Below, piece by piece: positions 1 to 11,410 of a stretch of 64,000 bases of DNA. The stretch's first letter is position 1, and every line of letters starts with the position of its first letter. The DNA comes from Spinacia oleracea (Eukaryota > Streptophyta > Magnoliopsida > Caryophyllales > Amaranthaceae). Location: assembly GCF_020520425.1 (NCBI RefSeq), contig NC_079488.1:30929247-30993246 (forward strand), in the 5' to 3' direction. Made by a program: the position numbers and the translations under genes. Under the pieces are notes generated by a model that was given only the letters and a program-made list of their open reading frames with translations, searched no databases and was not told the DNA's origin.

Positions 1-1837
1 ATTCAGTAAAAGGAACCGTTACCTGCAAATTTTTGACCACTTCCAAGAATCTGCCAAACTGCTTGTCTAGCTTATTCTTGAGTTGTCGGTTTGGGAAGGG
101 GAGTGCAATAGGTGGTACTTGAATATCTGCCCCCTTCTTAACCTCAGTTGTAGCCTCATTCTCATTGACTACCTTTTCAGCTTCCTTTTTATCCATAACT
201 ATCTTCGGGATTTCCTCACTGACCAGATCACTAGCAGACACCCCAGAATCAACCTCAACTGGCATAGAAGGACCATCATAATCCCTGCCACTCCTCAATG
301 TAATTTCATTAGCAGTCTCCCTATTTTCGGGCTGTGAAGGAAATTGGCCTGGTGGCCTCCCTGCAATAGTAGTAGCCATCTGTGCCAACTGTGTATCAAT
401 GATCTTGTTGTGAGCAGTAAGAGCATTGATCTTTGCATCCTTTTCACTTAGAGATTTTTGCATTTGTAGCATCATGTTTCTCATCTCTACTAGCATCGGG
501 TCAGGCTGTGTGGCTTGAGGTTGTGGTGGTGGAGGTGATGTGTGTTGTCTAGGGAACCCAGGTGGTCCACTAGACTGTTGGTTGTAGTTGTTCCGTGGTT
601 GGTAGAATTGTTGATGTGGGGGTTGGTATGGCTATTGTGGTGGATGTTGGACTTGGTGAGGGTTCTGGATATTGTTGCTCCTGTAGGATAGCAGAGGGTT
701 GTTTTTGTAGCCCTCATTGTAAGAGTTGGAGAATGGGTTATTTTGTTTGTAGGATTGAAATGTGTTACACTGTTCAACAGAGCTCCTACATTCCGGTGCA
801 TAATGACCAGACATTCCACAACTTTCACAAACAGTAGCAGGTTGGGCACTCATAGCAGCTACACTAGCAAGTTGGGTAGGTTGAGCATTGGCTGCTTGCA
901 TATGATCAAACTTATAGTGTAAAGCAGTCAATTGGGCAGTTAATTGTTCAATAGAATTTAAATCATGCTTACCACCCCTATTAGATAGACCTCTAGGATT
1001 TCCATACTAGGCATTGTGAATGGCTATCTCCTCAATCACCTCCATAGCTCTAGGCACCTCAAGTTGCATGAACCTCCCACTGGCAGCCGAATCTAACAAA
1101 CATCTAGACTCATTTCCCAGACCATTATAAAACTGCTGAATCAAGAACCAATCTTCCAAACCATGGTGCGGGCATTCTCTTTGCAAATCCTTGAATCTCT
1201 CCCAGACCTCGAATAAACTCTCATCCGCTTATTGTGAGATACCTAATATCTGACCCCTCAGACGAGCCGTTTTCTCAGGTGGAAAATATTTAACATAAAA
1301 AGCAAGAGCCAAGGACTCCTAATTAGTGATTTTCAAAGCCGTCCGATTCAACCCATTAATCCACAGTTTAGCTTTCCCACTCAAAGAGAACGAGAAAAGT
1401 ATCTCCATAGTCTGCTCCGGAGTCAATCCCTTTTGCTTGATGGTGGAACAATATTGGATAAAGGACTGAATGTGAAGATTCGGATCTTCACCTGGTTCCC
1501 CACCGTACTGGCGTCTCTCGATCATGTTAATCAATGCAGGCTCAATCTTGAAGGTCTCAGCTGCAATAGAAGGCATGATCGCCTTTGGTAGCACGGACGG
1601 ACTTGGCTTAGAATAGTCTGTAAGCCGTGGGGTAGGTGGCGGTAGCAGATTTTTGTCACCCATCTCTATCTCTGAAACTGAATCTGTATCTGAAGGAAAA
1701 AGATCGCCAATATTATGATCAGAATCAGAGTAATTCCCACACTGTGCAATGAAAGTTCTTCGTCTACGAAAGGTTCTTTCGGGCTCAGGATCGAATGGAG
1801 TAAGATTACTAGTACCTACGGTCCTGGGCATAGACAA
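1..1837 (-). pseudogene. Athila-like Ty3 retrotransposon gag, broken
   Basis: Capsid-nucleocapsid polyprotein that would package retrotransposon RNA. The reading begins at an ATG at 1835-1837, about 100 bp inside the primer-binding site, and runs leftward out of the window. The first 172 codons are open, with a capsid-like stretch (GEPGEDPNLHIQSF, then GKAKLWINGL). Further on, a CX2CX4HX4C zinc knuckle (CESCGMSGHYAPEC) is followed by an Asn/Tyr-rich segment (NNPFSNSYNEGYKNN) of the kind typical of Athila gag. The frame is closed by stops near 1319, 1009 and 632, and at least one more near 1230, so it cannot make full-length Gag. Several of the stops could be C-to-T changes of Gln or Trp codons, as expected for a methylated silent copy. 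Clade assignment is inferred from the motif and primer site. Pol lies outside the window. Confidence 0.8.
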
Positions 1838-1942
1838 AGACTACAAAACAATGTGAGATCCGGTCTCAAGGAACATGAGTTCCTTGAGTAGTAACAAACA
1901 GTAATCTAGGATAAGCAATCAACAACAAAAAATAAAACCGTC

Positions 1943-1960
1943 TCCCCGGCAACGGCGCCA
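1943..1960 (-). promoter_or_regulatory. Primer-binding site, tRNA-Asp type
   Basis: Read on the minus strand, these 18 bases are TGGCGCCGTTGCCGGGGA. They are complementary to the 3' end of plant tRNA-Asp (GTC), which ends TCCCCGGCAACGGCGCCA. The site lies 5 bp inside the LTR edge at 1966 and fixes the element as minus-strand, with its 5' LTR to the right. Confidence 0.9.
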
Positions 1961-2157
1961 AATTTTGACAGGCTAAAGTCGTATCACCTAATAAAAAATA
2001 ACCTAAGGTCCACTAGCTAGGTAGCAAGAGAAGTCGGGATCGAATCCACAGGGAGACTGGCGTTCTTTCTACTATTAATTAATTAAACTAAACTATTGGG
2101 AACAAGATTTGGTTGATTGTTTGTGAACTAATACTACGAACGATAATTAAATAAGTA

Positions 2158-2532
2158 CTCCCTCCGTTCCAAAATGTTTGTTACGTATTCCTTTTAGGTT
2201 GTTTCAAAATGTTTGTTACATGGGGGAATCTTTCCTTTTATAAACTTATTATAATATTATTTTTTGTGCCAACATTTAATTTTATTTGGTCCAATTTTTT
2301 CAACTCATTCAATTTCTTTACAATTTCCCAAGTATGTTAAGTTAGCAATCTTTGTGCTTTTCCATTATTGGTTCATTTTGATAAATAAAACAATCTTATT
2401 AGTTGTTGTAATTATTAGTGGATTGGGGTTTTACTTGGTTTATTTTTTTAATAAAAAACCAAAAGAATCTTTATTATACGTTAATAAACGTGCAAAAGTC
2501 CAAACGTAACAAACATTTTGGAACGGAGGGAG
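2158..2532. mobile_element. Stowaway MITE (Tc1/Mariner-type)
   Basis: A 375-bp insertion with terminal inverted repeats ctccctccgttccaaaatg / cattttggaacggagggag, flanked by TA at 2156-2157 and 2533-2534. The ctccctccgttcc terminus and TA target are diagnostic of Stowaway MITEs, which are mobilised by Mariner-like transposase from elsewhere. The interior is AT-rich and makes no credible protein. It lies inside an Athila LTR, so it inserted later. Confidence 0.95.
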
Positions 2533-3226
2533 TATGAATCAATATATTAAGGGAATCTAGGGCATAGGTTCACCAGCAATTAACAATCCAAGACAATGAA
2601 CAATCACGATAATCAACAAAGTAATTAATTAGACTAGCATGCTCTCTCGAATCGATACTAGTCATAAACTTAGAATTAACGGGCTCTCGCTACTTATTAA
2701 TCCCAATTCTACCTATTGACACAAGCCTAAACATCAAATTGCATCTCTCGAATTTTAACTTGATATTGCATAACTACACAATTAACCTGAGTAAATCTAA
2801 TTGAATAGTGGAATAAATCAATCGATAGGAATTAATCACAATGTCAATAATCACAATTATTCAAAGTCCCATCATATTAATTCATGGATCCCCAAACCCT
2901 AGAAATTAAACTACTCACACATATTATCAATAAACAAAGCAAGCATATTAATTGAAAGCATAATTGAAACAAAGTAATAAATCAAAGTAAGAAAATAATA
3001 CCTAATTGAAGAACAATGGAATACTAAAGTTTGAACTTTTGATTGAAAATAGAACTAAGTGTTGGAACAATTTGAGAGAAAACTAAGCTTAGGGAAATGA
3101 ACTAAGTCTTTGATACTAGAAAATAAGGTGCCTCTAAAAATATAAGGGGCTAGTATTTATAGTTTGCCCAAAATACAAGCCAAAAACCGGAAAGAAAACT
3201 CGCGCATAAGTGCAGGAGGTTGGCGT

Positions 3227-3380
3227 CGCCCGATCGGGCGTCGCTTCGCCCGATCGGGCGTCGCTTCGCCCGATCGTGCGATCCACTCGATAGTCGGCCC
3301 GATCGGGCTAAATTCCGCCCGATCCGGATCGGGAGAGCTGCGCCCGATCCGGATCGGGAGAGCTGCGCCCGATCGGGCGC
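3227..3380. repeat. GC-rich palindromic array in Athila LTR
   Basis: Five or six copies of a palindromic core cgcccgatcgggcg or its variants (cgcccgatccggatcggg), the first ones joined by a tcgctt spacer at 20-bp spacing. The array stands out from its AT-rich surroundings and lies in the U3 half of the LTR. Function unknown. Confidence 0.8.
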
Positions 3381-3745
3381 GCGTTGATGAGTCAAATTTG
3401 CTTCAATTCCGCCCGATGGTTGCATTTCGCCCTCAGCTCCCAGGGCGATTTGCAATCTTCAATATAACTTGCCCATATCACTGAGTCTAACTCTCGGGGC
3501 TCAACCATAAGCATCCAAGGCTCCCGAAAGTCGACGATGGAGGTCCCGAACTTCCTCGGGCTCATATAGTGGCCTAGATCAACATGAAACGGGTCTAAAA
3601 AGACCAATTTCTCATAATCAAACCTGAAACTCAAGGCACACTCAATAACACACATTAGTACTAGAAACGGCTCCTAAGAGCACGTTTGACACATAAAAAA
3701 GTACTAAGGGACGGGGGTGAAACACTATATAAAACGCACATATCA

Positions 3746-4445
3746 GTCTCCCTTTAGCCTTGAGTAAATCTTTGGCTTCACAGTCGAGTACTATCTCAGC
3801 CTTTCTGACAAGGTGAACAAACTCTGCAACTGTTTCTTCTCTTCGTTCACTTAGGTATAGTTGCTTAAAGCGACCAAACCCACCGTGCAGTGAATTGAGC
3901 AAGATAGAGATTGCCATCCTTTCGCTTATTGGTCTTCCTAGCAGACTTAGGCGATCAAAATATAAAAGCATAAGCTCCACAAGGAACCTCAGTGGGACGC
4001 CTACCCTCTGTTTAGTGCGAAGGAGTTGAACATGTGTTTCTTGGACCTCCATCCTATAACACCTGTTAGGAGAACCAGCCATTAGACCAGACATTGATTC
4101 AATCAACTCATGGACATTTAGGTCCCTGTCCTCTATGTTTCCAGGATAAATATCCCTCAGATTCTTGATGAGCGTAAAAGGTTCGTAAGCTACAAATCTT
4201 CTAGCCCATTCATCAGGGATATTGTTCAGCATGAGACTCATAACCTTTTTGAGATCCGCATCCCAGGCGGCAAATCTTTCAGGGGTCATGTCTCTGGCAT
4301 AGTAGCTAGGCATGGGATGTAATAGTACATACTCAAGTCCATTGAGTCTGACTACTTCAACAAGCTTAGCTTCCCATTCAAGAAAATTCGTTAGGTTTGA
4401 TTGTTGTTTTGAACCCATGATGATGTTTTGATTGTTGTTTGCCAT
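3746..4445 (-). pseudogene. Copia element A gag, truncated by Athila insertion
   Basis: A Copia-type Gag (UBN2/retrotran_gag family) opening with MANNNQN at 4443-4445. About 233 codons stay open, with typical features: FLEWEAKLVEVVRLNGLEYVL near the start, PDEWARRF, a segment resembling the usual LKNMF/LRDIY helix, and ILLNSLHGGFGRFKQLY near the end. The frame then stops being Gag-like exactly where the Athila LTR starts at 3745; the remainder of A (nucleocapsid knuckle, protease, pol, 3' LTR) must lie left of the window. Element A's leader and 5' LTR follow at higher coordinates on the same strand. Its gag start is clearly different from that of element B. Confidence 0.82.
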
Positions 4446-7086
4446 AGTAAAACTACAATAGAAAAAGAATAAACAAATAAATAACCATTTAAAGTTTCTC
4501 TTAATAAACTTTAAACTCTAGCAAACATGCAGAATTTATCATCTATTAAGCATTTTATTCAAGTTATATGTTCCGGCAGGAGTGAATAAAATGATTCCAA
4601 GTTCTTAAATCATTGAAGAATTAAGCACATTATGTATTTAGACTCAATTCTAAAATATTTTAGGTAAGCAAAGCCTTTGCTAATAGTCTAGAAACTACTC
4701 TTGGTTGATAGGTACGTCTAAGAACTTATTAGGTAAACCTATCGCATTTGCCACGACATAAAAGGACTCCTTACTTATATCGTTGAGTTTCACCAAAACT
4801 AACATGTACTCACAATTATTTGTGTACCTTACCCCTTTAGAATCAATAAGTAACACCTCGCTATGGCGGAAAACTATTACTAAGATTGATGTAAAGGTTA
4901 TCCAAGTAAGTGTTATTTTGGCATGGCACCTTTTAACTCAATTTTTAAATTTGGAACTTAAGGCTCTTACTATGTTGGTTAGATTTTAAGTGAACTAAAA
5001 TCCTTAATCATATAACATAATCAAGCCATAATCTCATGCATAATTAAGACATATTTAAAGCAATAAATAACTTAAAACATGCATAAGATATAAATGTGAT
5101 CTAGTATGGCCCGACTTCATCTTGAAGCTTCAACTTCAAAGTCCGTCTTGAAAATTGATTGGAAACTCCGTCTTGAATTTCACCATGGGAGGCGCCATTT
5201 TTCTTCAAATAGGATAAGCTATAATTAAACTAATTACAACTATGGTACGCAGACCAAATTTAAAAGCAATAAAATTTGGTACTTTAGACCAATATTACAT
5301 TCAAATTAATGGTACGCAGACCATTATTTTCTATCCTATTTGGGCCATACTAGTCACTTTTCAATAACCTGCAAAACAGTACATATACAATATATACCAT
5401 TCACCCATTCATTATCATGAATGGCCCACATAGCTGGTTAGTAGAACATGTTATGCATCACATAAATATTTGCAGCAATTAATCAAGGGCACCAATAATC
5501 TACCAATTATTCAGTCCTTATTAATTCTAATCAAGTTGTTTTAACCTTAAAGGAATGTAGACCTAATCAAGAGTTTATGACTAAAATGCTCCCACTTAAA
5601 CCAATAAATTCACATGCTTTACTAATTTTAAACATAAAAATGTATTTCCTAGTCTAACCGGAAGCATACAAATTTAATTAAAATTTAAAGCTCATATAAA
5701 TTTATAATTGAATCCATTTAATTTATTTTCCGTTGAATTAAATGAATTTAAATTAATTCAAGGTTTTAATTTTAGTAAAATAATTAGCATAAATAAAATT
5801 TATAATAATTAGATTATTCAAAATAAAATTCCTAGAAAACAATTTAAATTAAGAATTTTAAAATTAATTAAAATTGTTTCCGAACCGAAAATTCAAAATT
5901 AAAATCAAAACGCACCAATCGTAACAAATCGAGGCACTTGGGCTTGCGCCCAAGCCCCGCCGAGTGCACGAGGCAGCAGCGCCCCTCGACTGATCGTACG
6001 GCATCACACGAGCAGGCCACATGCAACGCAGCGAGCCTAGGCCACGCTGCGCGCAGCTGCCTCACTCGACGCGTCTGATTGCTTCGCTGGTGGGGCAGCG
6101 CGCGCTGTGGCGCAGCACGCTCGCTGCCCACACGCGACTGCTCGCCTGGCTCACGCCAATGCCCATTGCCCATCGCCCACTCGCCCACGCTGCACACAAC
6201 ACTCGACACAAGGGCAGCGTGCTGCCTTGTGCTCGTATGCCATGGCCCTTGCTCGCTGCATTGTACCGCATGGGCGACGAGCTCCGTTGCTCGGCGTCGC
6301 ATGCCCACACTATACAACACCCCTTAAGGGTAACACGTAGCGTCCTTTGCTTTGTGCGTGCAAGTTTTATGAGCGAATTTCATAAAAATTAAAACTTTTA
6401 TTTCAAAACTAATGACAAGTTAATAAATCATATTAATTTTATAATTTTAGGGCGAAAAATCGAAAATTTATTAATTAATTAATTTCCGATTATCATGGAT
6501 TCAAATCTAGGTCATAAAAATATAAAATTTATCATAAATTAACAATTTTTATGGTGGTTTTTAATCATGGATACCTAATTAAATCGTAAATTAATTATGA
6601 AAATCAAATCAATTCTAAATTATTCGAATTTCAACAAATTAATTACAATTACAAATTAGGTTGAATAATTAACAAACTTAGACATTCAAATTTGTTAAAC
6701 ATACACAGTAGGTCAATAAAAAATTCAAGATTTAACAACAAGAATCGCAAATATTCAATTTAACATCTTAAAATTACAAACTTTTGTGTTCGAAAAACTA
6801 AAACGTCCGAAAAGTCATAGTTAGGCTTCGAATTCGGGAATTCTGGGTTAGGCCGAAAAATCAGTATTTTTGTTAAAATATTAGAATGCCTTTTACATGC
6901 GGAATTGACACAAAAATCACTCAATTTCGTTGAGTAACGAAGAAACTGCCGAAAAACTGCGTACATATAATTAAATAAACGCAATTTGCAATTAATTATC
7001 AATTACGAAAATTAATCACCCCTTTTAATTCTTTGCAAATTTGTAAAATTTAACCATGTTAAGCAATTATTATGGAATTAATTAGA
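4446..7086 (-). other. Long untranslated leader of Copia element A
   Basis: About 2.6 kb between the gag ATG and the primer site with no credible protein gene. It is AT-rich except for a GC-rich island at about 5940-6310, whose overlapping open frames on both strands are a composition effect. Two halves align by eye with the leader of element C: 4540-5500 with 30,420-31,330, and 6370-7086 with 32,360-33,090. A motif of the form atggtNcgcagaccat recurs near 5240 and 5310 and also in the leaders of B and C. Confidence 0.7.
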
Positions 7087-7100
7087 GGCTCGTGATACCA
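7087..7100 (-). promoter_or_regulatory. Primer-binding site of Copia element A
   Basis: On the plus strand the sequence is ggctcgtgatacca, one base from the LTR edge at 7102. It resembles the 3' end of initiator tRNA-Met (ggctctgatacca) but carries one extra base. Elements B and C have the same or a nearly identical site, so this is a family feature and not a sequencing slip. Confidence 0.75.
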
Positions 7101-7101
7101 C

Positions 7102-8503
7102 TGTTAGGTTATGATACATATAAACGAATATAAATCATGCGGAAAAACCATAAATGCCAGGATTCCAAATTAATTGCCACATAACAATTAGCATAATTAG
7201 GATGCATACTCTTTGTAGCGTGCCCTCCCTTGCTGCGCCCGAACCGAACAAGAACAAGTCTTTAGGACTGCAAGTGTCGTCCCTCCGTAGAAAGTCCACA
7301 GCACGTCCGGATCCGCCTTAAGATTGACCAACTAGAATCGCCCTTAAGGTACTAAAATATTCGGCTATTATGGGCAAGTGTATGACTGAATTTTTGCTCG
7401 GATTCTTACCTTTGAATACTTCAAACTCTTTATAAATTATGAGCCTTGATCTCATATTTATAGGCCATGGAATAAGCAATCGAATCCTACTAGGATACGA
7501 ATTAATTAAACTAGAATCCTAGCAGAACTCTAAATTAATTAATTTATCTTTTTAGGATTAGGAAATTTAATCACCAAACGAATCCTATACGCTTTAGTTT
7601 ACGTATGTGAACACAAACTCTACACGAGCATGACCCGCAGGAGTGCAGGCCATGCCCGCGCACAGCCCACACGGCCACTCGGCCCACGCGAGCGCAGCAG
7701 CATTGCTCGCAGCCCATTGCACGCAGCTGCGCGCGCAGCCACGGCCTGCTTGGCCTGGCGTGGCCTTCGCTGTTCGTGTGGCGCGCTGGCTTGCTGGACG
7801 CGGGCCTGGCTTCGTGCTGGGCCTTCGTCTAGCAAGCTCGTCCGATGCTAATTCGTACGACGCGCTTTCGATTAATTTCCCGATTTCGCAATTCATTTCC
7901 GATACGAACAATATTTAATATTTTCGATTCCGGAATTAATTTCCGGCTCGAACAAATATTTAATATTTCCGTTCCGGAATTATTTTCCGATTCCGATAAT
8001 ATTTCCGATTCTGACAATATTTCCGTTTCCGACAATATTTCCGATACCGGCAATATTTCCATTTCCGATAATATTTTTCGATGCGTACCATGTTTCCGTT
8101 TCCGGCAACATCTACGACTTGGATAATATTTATATTTCCGATACGATCCATATTTCCGTTTCCGGCAATATCATCAATTTTTCCGGAGTATTCATTTACT
8201 TGCCTCTGACGATCTCAGCTCCCTCTGAAACCAAGATCCGTCGATTCCGAATATTGATTAGATAGAGTATTTAATGTCATCAAATACTTGATCTGTTTAC
8301 GTACTATTTGTGTGACCCTACGGGTTCTGTCAAGAGTAAGATGTGGATTAATATCATTAATCCACTTGAACTGAAGCGGCCTCTAGCTAGGCATACAGTT
8401 CACTTAATCTCACTGAATTATTAACTTGCATAATTAATACTGAACCGCATTTATTAGACTTATCATTAAATGCATATTTGGACCAAGGGCATTATTTCCT
8501 TCA
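7102..8503 (-). mobile_element. 5' LTR of Copia element A
   Basis: A 1,402-bp LTR reading TGAAGGAAATAATGCCC…ATAACCTAACA on the minus strand. It is homologous to the LTRs at 14374-15768, 24172-25516, 33107-34451 and 58777-60204. It holds a run of imperfect 18-bp repeats (about 7860-8200) and a GC-rich island (about 7625-7850). It interrupts the reverse transcriptase of element B; the first 5 bases beyond it, attga (8504-8508), should be the target duplication, but the partner copy is outside the window. Confidence 0.9.
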
Positions 8504-10700
8504 ATTGACTGCTTCATCAAATCGTTTATTCCAACTCCTTGATGCCTGCTTTAATCCATAAATGGATTTCTTAAGCTTGCATACCTTTCCTTGTTTTTTT
8601 GATCGACAAAACCCTCCGGATGCGTCATAAACACAACCTCTTCAAGAACACCATTCAAGAAGGCAGTTTTGACATCCATTTGCCATATTTCATAGTCATG
8701 AAACGCGGCAATCGCAAGGATAATCCGAATAGACTTAAGCATCACGACTGGAGAAAAGGTTTCATCGTAGTCAACGCAGTGAACTTGCCTATAACCTTTT
8801 GCTACCAATCTAGCCTTGTATATGTATACAATTCCATCTTTGTCTTTCTTCAATTTGAAGACCCATTTGCATCCGATAGGTGTGAACCCATCCGGCAAAT
8901 CTACCAAATCCCAGACTTCATTTTCAGACATGGAGTCTATCTCGGATTTCATGGCCTCTAACCATTTAGTGGAGCTTGGGCTCGTCATAGCTTGCTTGTA
9001 AGTCATAGGTTCGTCACTATCTAATATGAGAACGTCTAAGTTTTCAGTCAAGAGGACGCCTGTCCATCTGTCCGGCTGAACCTTAGGTCTATTTGACTTA
9101 CGAAGGGAAACAACGTTTTGAGGAACTACTTCCACTGGCTCTTCTAAAGACCTAAAGGAGGTTCTTCATCCTGAACTGCTTCTAAAGAGTTCTTGGTTCG
9201 TTGTTCGTCTCAAATATTTTCGAGGTCTATTATTCTCCAACTTGTCAATTTGGAAATATGATTTCTTTCCAAAAAGACATCGTCACGAGCAACAAATACC
9301 TTGTTGTCTGACTTGTTGTAGAAGTAATACCCCTTTGTTTCTTTTGGATACCCAATGAAGAAACATTTTTCAGAGTTTGGTTTGAACTTGTCCGAAATTA
9401 ATCGCTTGACATATGCTTCGTAACCCCAAATCTTTAGAAAAGACAACTTTGGAAGTTTCCCAGTCCATAATTCGTATGGAGTCTTTTCAACAGCTTTTGA
9501 CGGAGCACGATTCAGTGTGAGTGCTGCTGTTGCAACGCATGTCCCCAAAATTGTAAAGGAAGTCCGGCTTGACCCATCATTGACCTGACCATATCGAGTA
9601 AGGTCATGTATCTCCGTTCCGACACTCCATTCCATTGAGGTGTCCCCGGAGCAGTCAATTCAGAAAGAATACCGCATTCTTTTAGATGGTCATCAAACTC
9701 GTGGCTAAGATATTCACCTCCCCGATCTGATCTTAGAGCTTTGATTTTCTTGCCATGTTGATTCTCTACTTCATTTTAAAATTCTCGAAATTTTTCAAAC
9801 GATTCAGACTTGTGTTTCATTAAGTAAATATAGCCATATCTACTGAAATCATCCGTAAACGTTATGAAATAGCTGAACTCACCTCTAGCTTTCGTACTCA
9901 TAGGTCAACATACGTCCGTATGTATTATCCCTAGTAGTTCGCTTGCTCTTTCTCCCACCTTTGAGAAGGTTTGCTTTGTCATTTTGCCAAGTAAACAAGA
10001 TTCGCATTGATCAATCTTCTCTAAGTCGAATGATTCTAGAATTCCCTTCCGTTGAAGTATTTCCATGCGCTTTGTGTTTATATGGCCTAATCGACAATGC
10101 CACAGAAATGTGAGATCTGAATCACCAGTTTTAGCCTTTTTAGTACTTGTGTTATAAATGTGTTTGCTCGTATCTAGCACATATAGACCATTTTCTTGTT
10201 ATGCTGAACCATAAAACATTCCATTCAAAACAAAAGAACAACTATTGTCTTTAAATTGAAAACTAAAACCTTTAGAATCCAAACTTGAAACGGAAATGAT
10301 GTTTCTGGTAATACTAGGAACATCGTAACAGTTTTCTAGTTCCAAAACAAAACCACTAGCTAGGCAAAGAAATAAAATAAGATCCTACGGCTAATGCAGC
10401 AATCCGTGCTCCATTTCCCACGCTTAGATCCATCTCCCCTTTATCAAGCCTTCTACTTCTCCTTAGTCCCTGCGAATTGGAACATAAGTGTGAGCCACAA
10501 CCAGTATCTAATACCCAAGAAGTAAAATTAGCAAGATTACAATGTATAACATACATACCTGAAGTAGAAGCAACGTTCCCGTTCTTCTCATCTTCCTTTC
10601 TCTTCAAGCAATCCCTCTTCCAATCCCCCTTCTTCTTGCAGTAGAAGCATTCAGAGTCGGCAGGAGAACGAGTCACCCTCTTCTGTTTACCAGAAATGGT
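8504..10700 (-). pseudogene. Copia element B pol: protease, integrase, reverse transcriptase
   Basis: Minus-strand remains of a Copia pol in the order CCHC knuckle and protease (about 10680-10360: CFYCKKKGDWKRDC, then WVLDTGCGSHLC with the DTG aspartate), GAG-pre-integrase (10180-9905: LWHCRLGHINTKRM and CESCLLGKM zinc motif), integrase core and tail (about 9900-9210: TPYELWTGKLP, KCFFIGYPKETKGYYFY) and reverse transcriptase (9135-8504: WVFKLKKDKDGIV, KARLVAKGYRQ, WQMDVKTAFLNG, then SIYGLKQASRSW in another frame). Several frameshifts and stops separate the blocks. The order INT before RT identifies Ty1/Copia. RT is cut at 8504 by the LTR of element A before the catalytic YVDD block; the rest is outside the window. 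Confidence 0.9.
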
Positions 10701-10715
10701 GCTGTTGGACTTAGG

Positions 10716-11410
10716 TTAGGGCGTAGCCTTTCCCTTACCCTTCTTACCCTTTCCCTTGCCTGATTTCTTGAAATTCTTGCCCTTACGCACCATAAGCACA
10801 TCGTGCTTATTCTCTTGCTTGAGCGTCTTTTCAGCGGTCTTCAGCATACCGTGAAGCTCAGTAAGATTTTTCTCCATGCTATTCATGTTGTAATTCAACT
10901 TGAACTGATCATATCCACTATGAAGAGAATGGAGAATGATGTCAATAGCCATTTCATTTGATATATCAGAATCTAGAGCTCTCATGTTCTCAAAGAGTCC
11001 AATCATTTTAAGAACATGTGGGCTCACTGGTTCTCCTTTCCTGAGCTCTCCAGAATCAACCTCTGAGTCACGAATCTTTCGATTCTGGCTTGGTCCTGAA
11101 ACATGTTCTTCAACTCCGAGATGATTTGGTAAGCATCCGAGTTAATGAACGTTTTCTGAAGTTCAGGATTCATGGATACAAGCATCACACACTTGACATC
11201 TCTGTTGGCTTGGATCCAACGGTTAAGGGCGGCTTGAGTCACCTCCGGCCCGGCGGCCTCTGGTAACTCTTCCTCTAGGACATATTCTTTTTTCTCATGT
11301 ATTAGAACTATTTGCAAGTTCCTTTGCCAGTCGAGGAAATTGTTGCCATTCAACTTCTCTTTGTCGAGAATTGAACGCAGGTTGAATGTGTTGTTATTGT
11401 TTGCGGCCAT
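10716..11410 (-). pseudogene. Copia element B gag
   Basis: Gag of element B, starting at MAANNNNTFNLRS (ATG at 11408-11410). The first part (NFLDWQRNLQIVLIHEKKEYVL, then DVKCVMLVSMNPELQKTF and AYQIISELKNMF) and the second part (MSPHVLKMIGLFENM, then IILHSLHSGYDQFKLNYNM, ending in a Lys/Gly-rich tail) are in different frames that meet near 11030, so there is at least one frameshift. A stop near 10716 precedes the nucleocapsid knuckle. These are standard Copia UBN2-type Gag landmarks. The gene would form the virus-like particle; in this copy it cannot. Confidence 0.88.

Larger units (their letters stand above)
1966..3745 (-). mobile_element. 5' LTR of Athila-like Ty3 element
   Basis: The left edge (tgacaggcta, next to the primer site) and right edge (…acatatca) give an LTR that reads TGATATGTGCG…CCTGTCA on the minus strand. 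It is 1,780 bp including a 375-bp Stowaway MITE, so about 1.4 kb natively, a normal Athila LTR length. The right edge abuts an interrupted Copia gag at 3746; the expected 5-bp target duplication starting there is gtctc, but its partner is outside the window. The LTR carries a GC-rich palindromic array at 3227-3380. The partner LTR is not in the window, so the right edge is inferred from the broken gag and the TG/CA ends. Confidence 0.75.

Noticed and set aside
2264..2509. 81-codon frame inside the Stowaway MITE
   Set aside because: MITEs are non-coding and the frame is AT-driven hydrophobic sequence.
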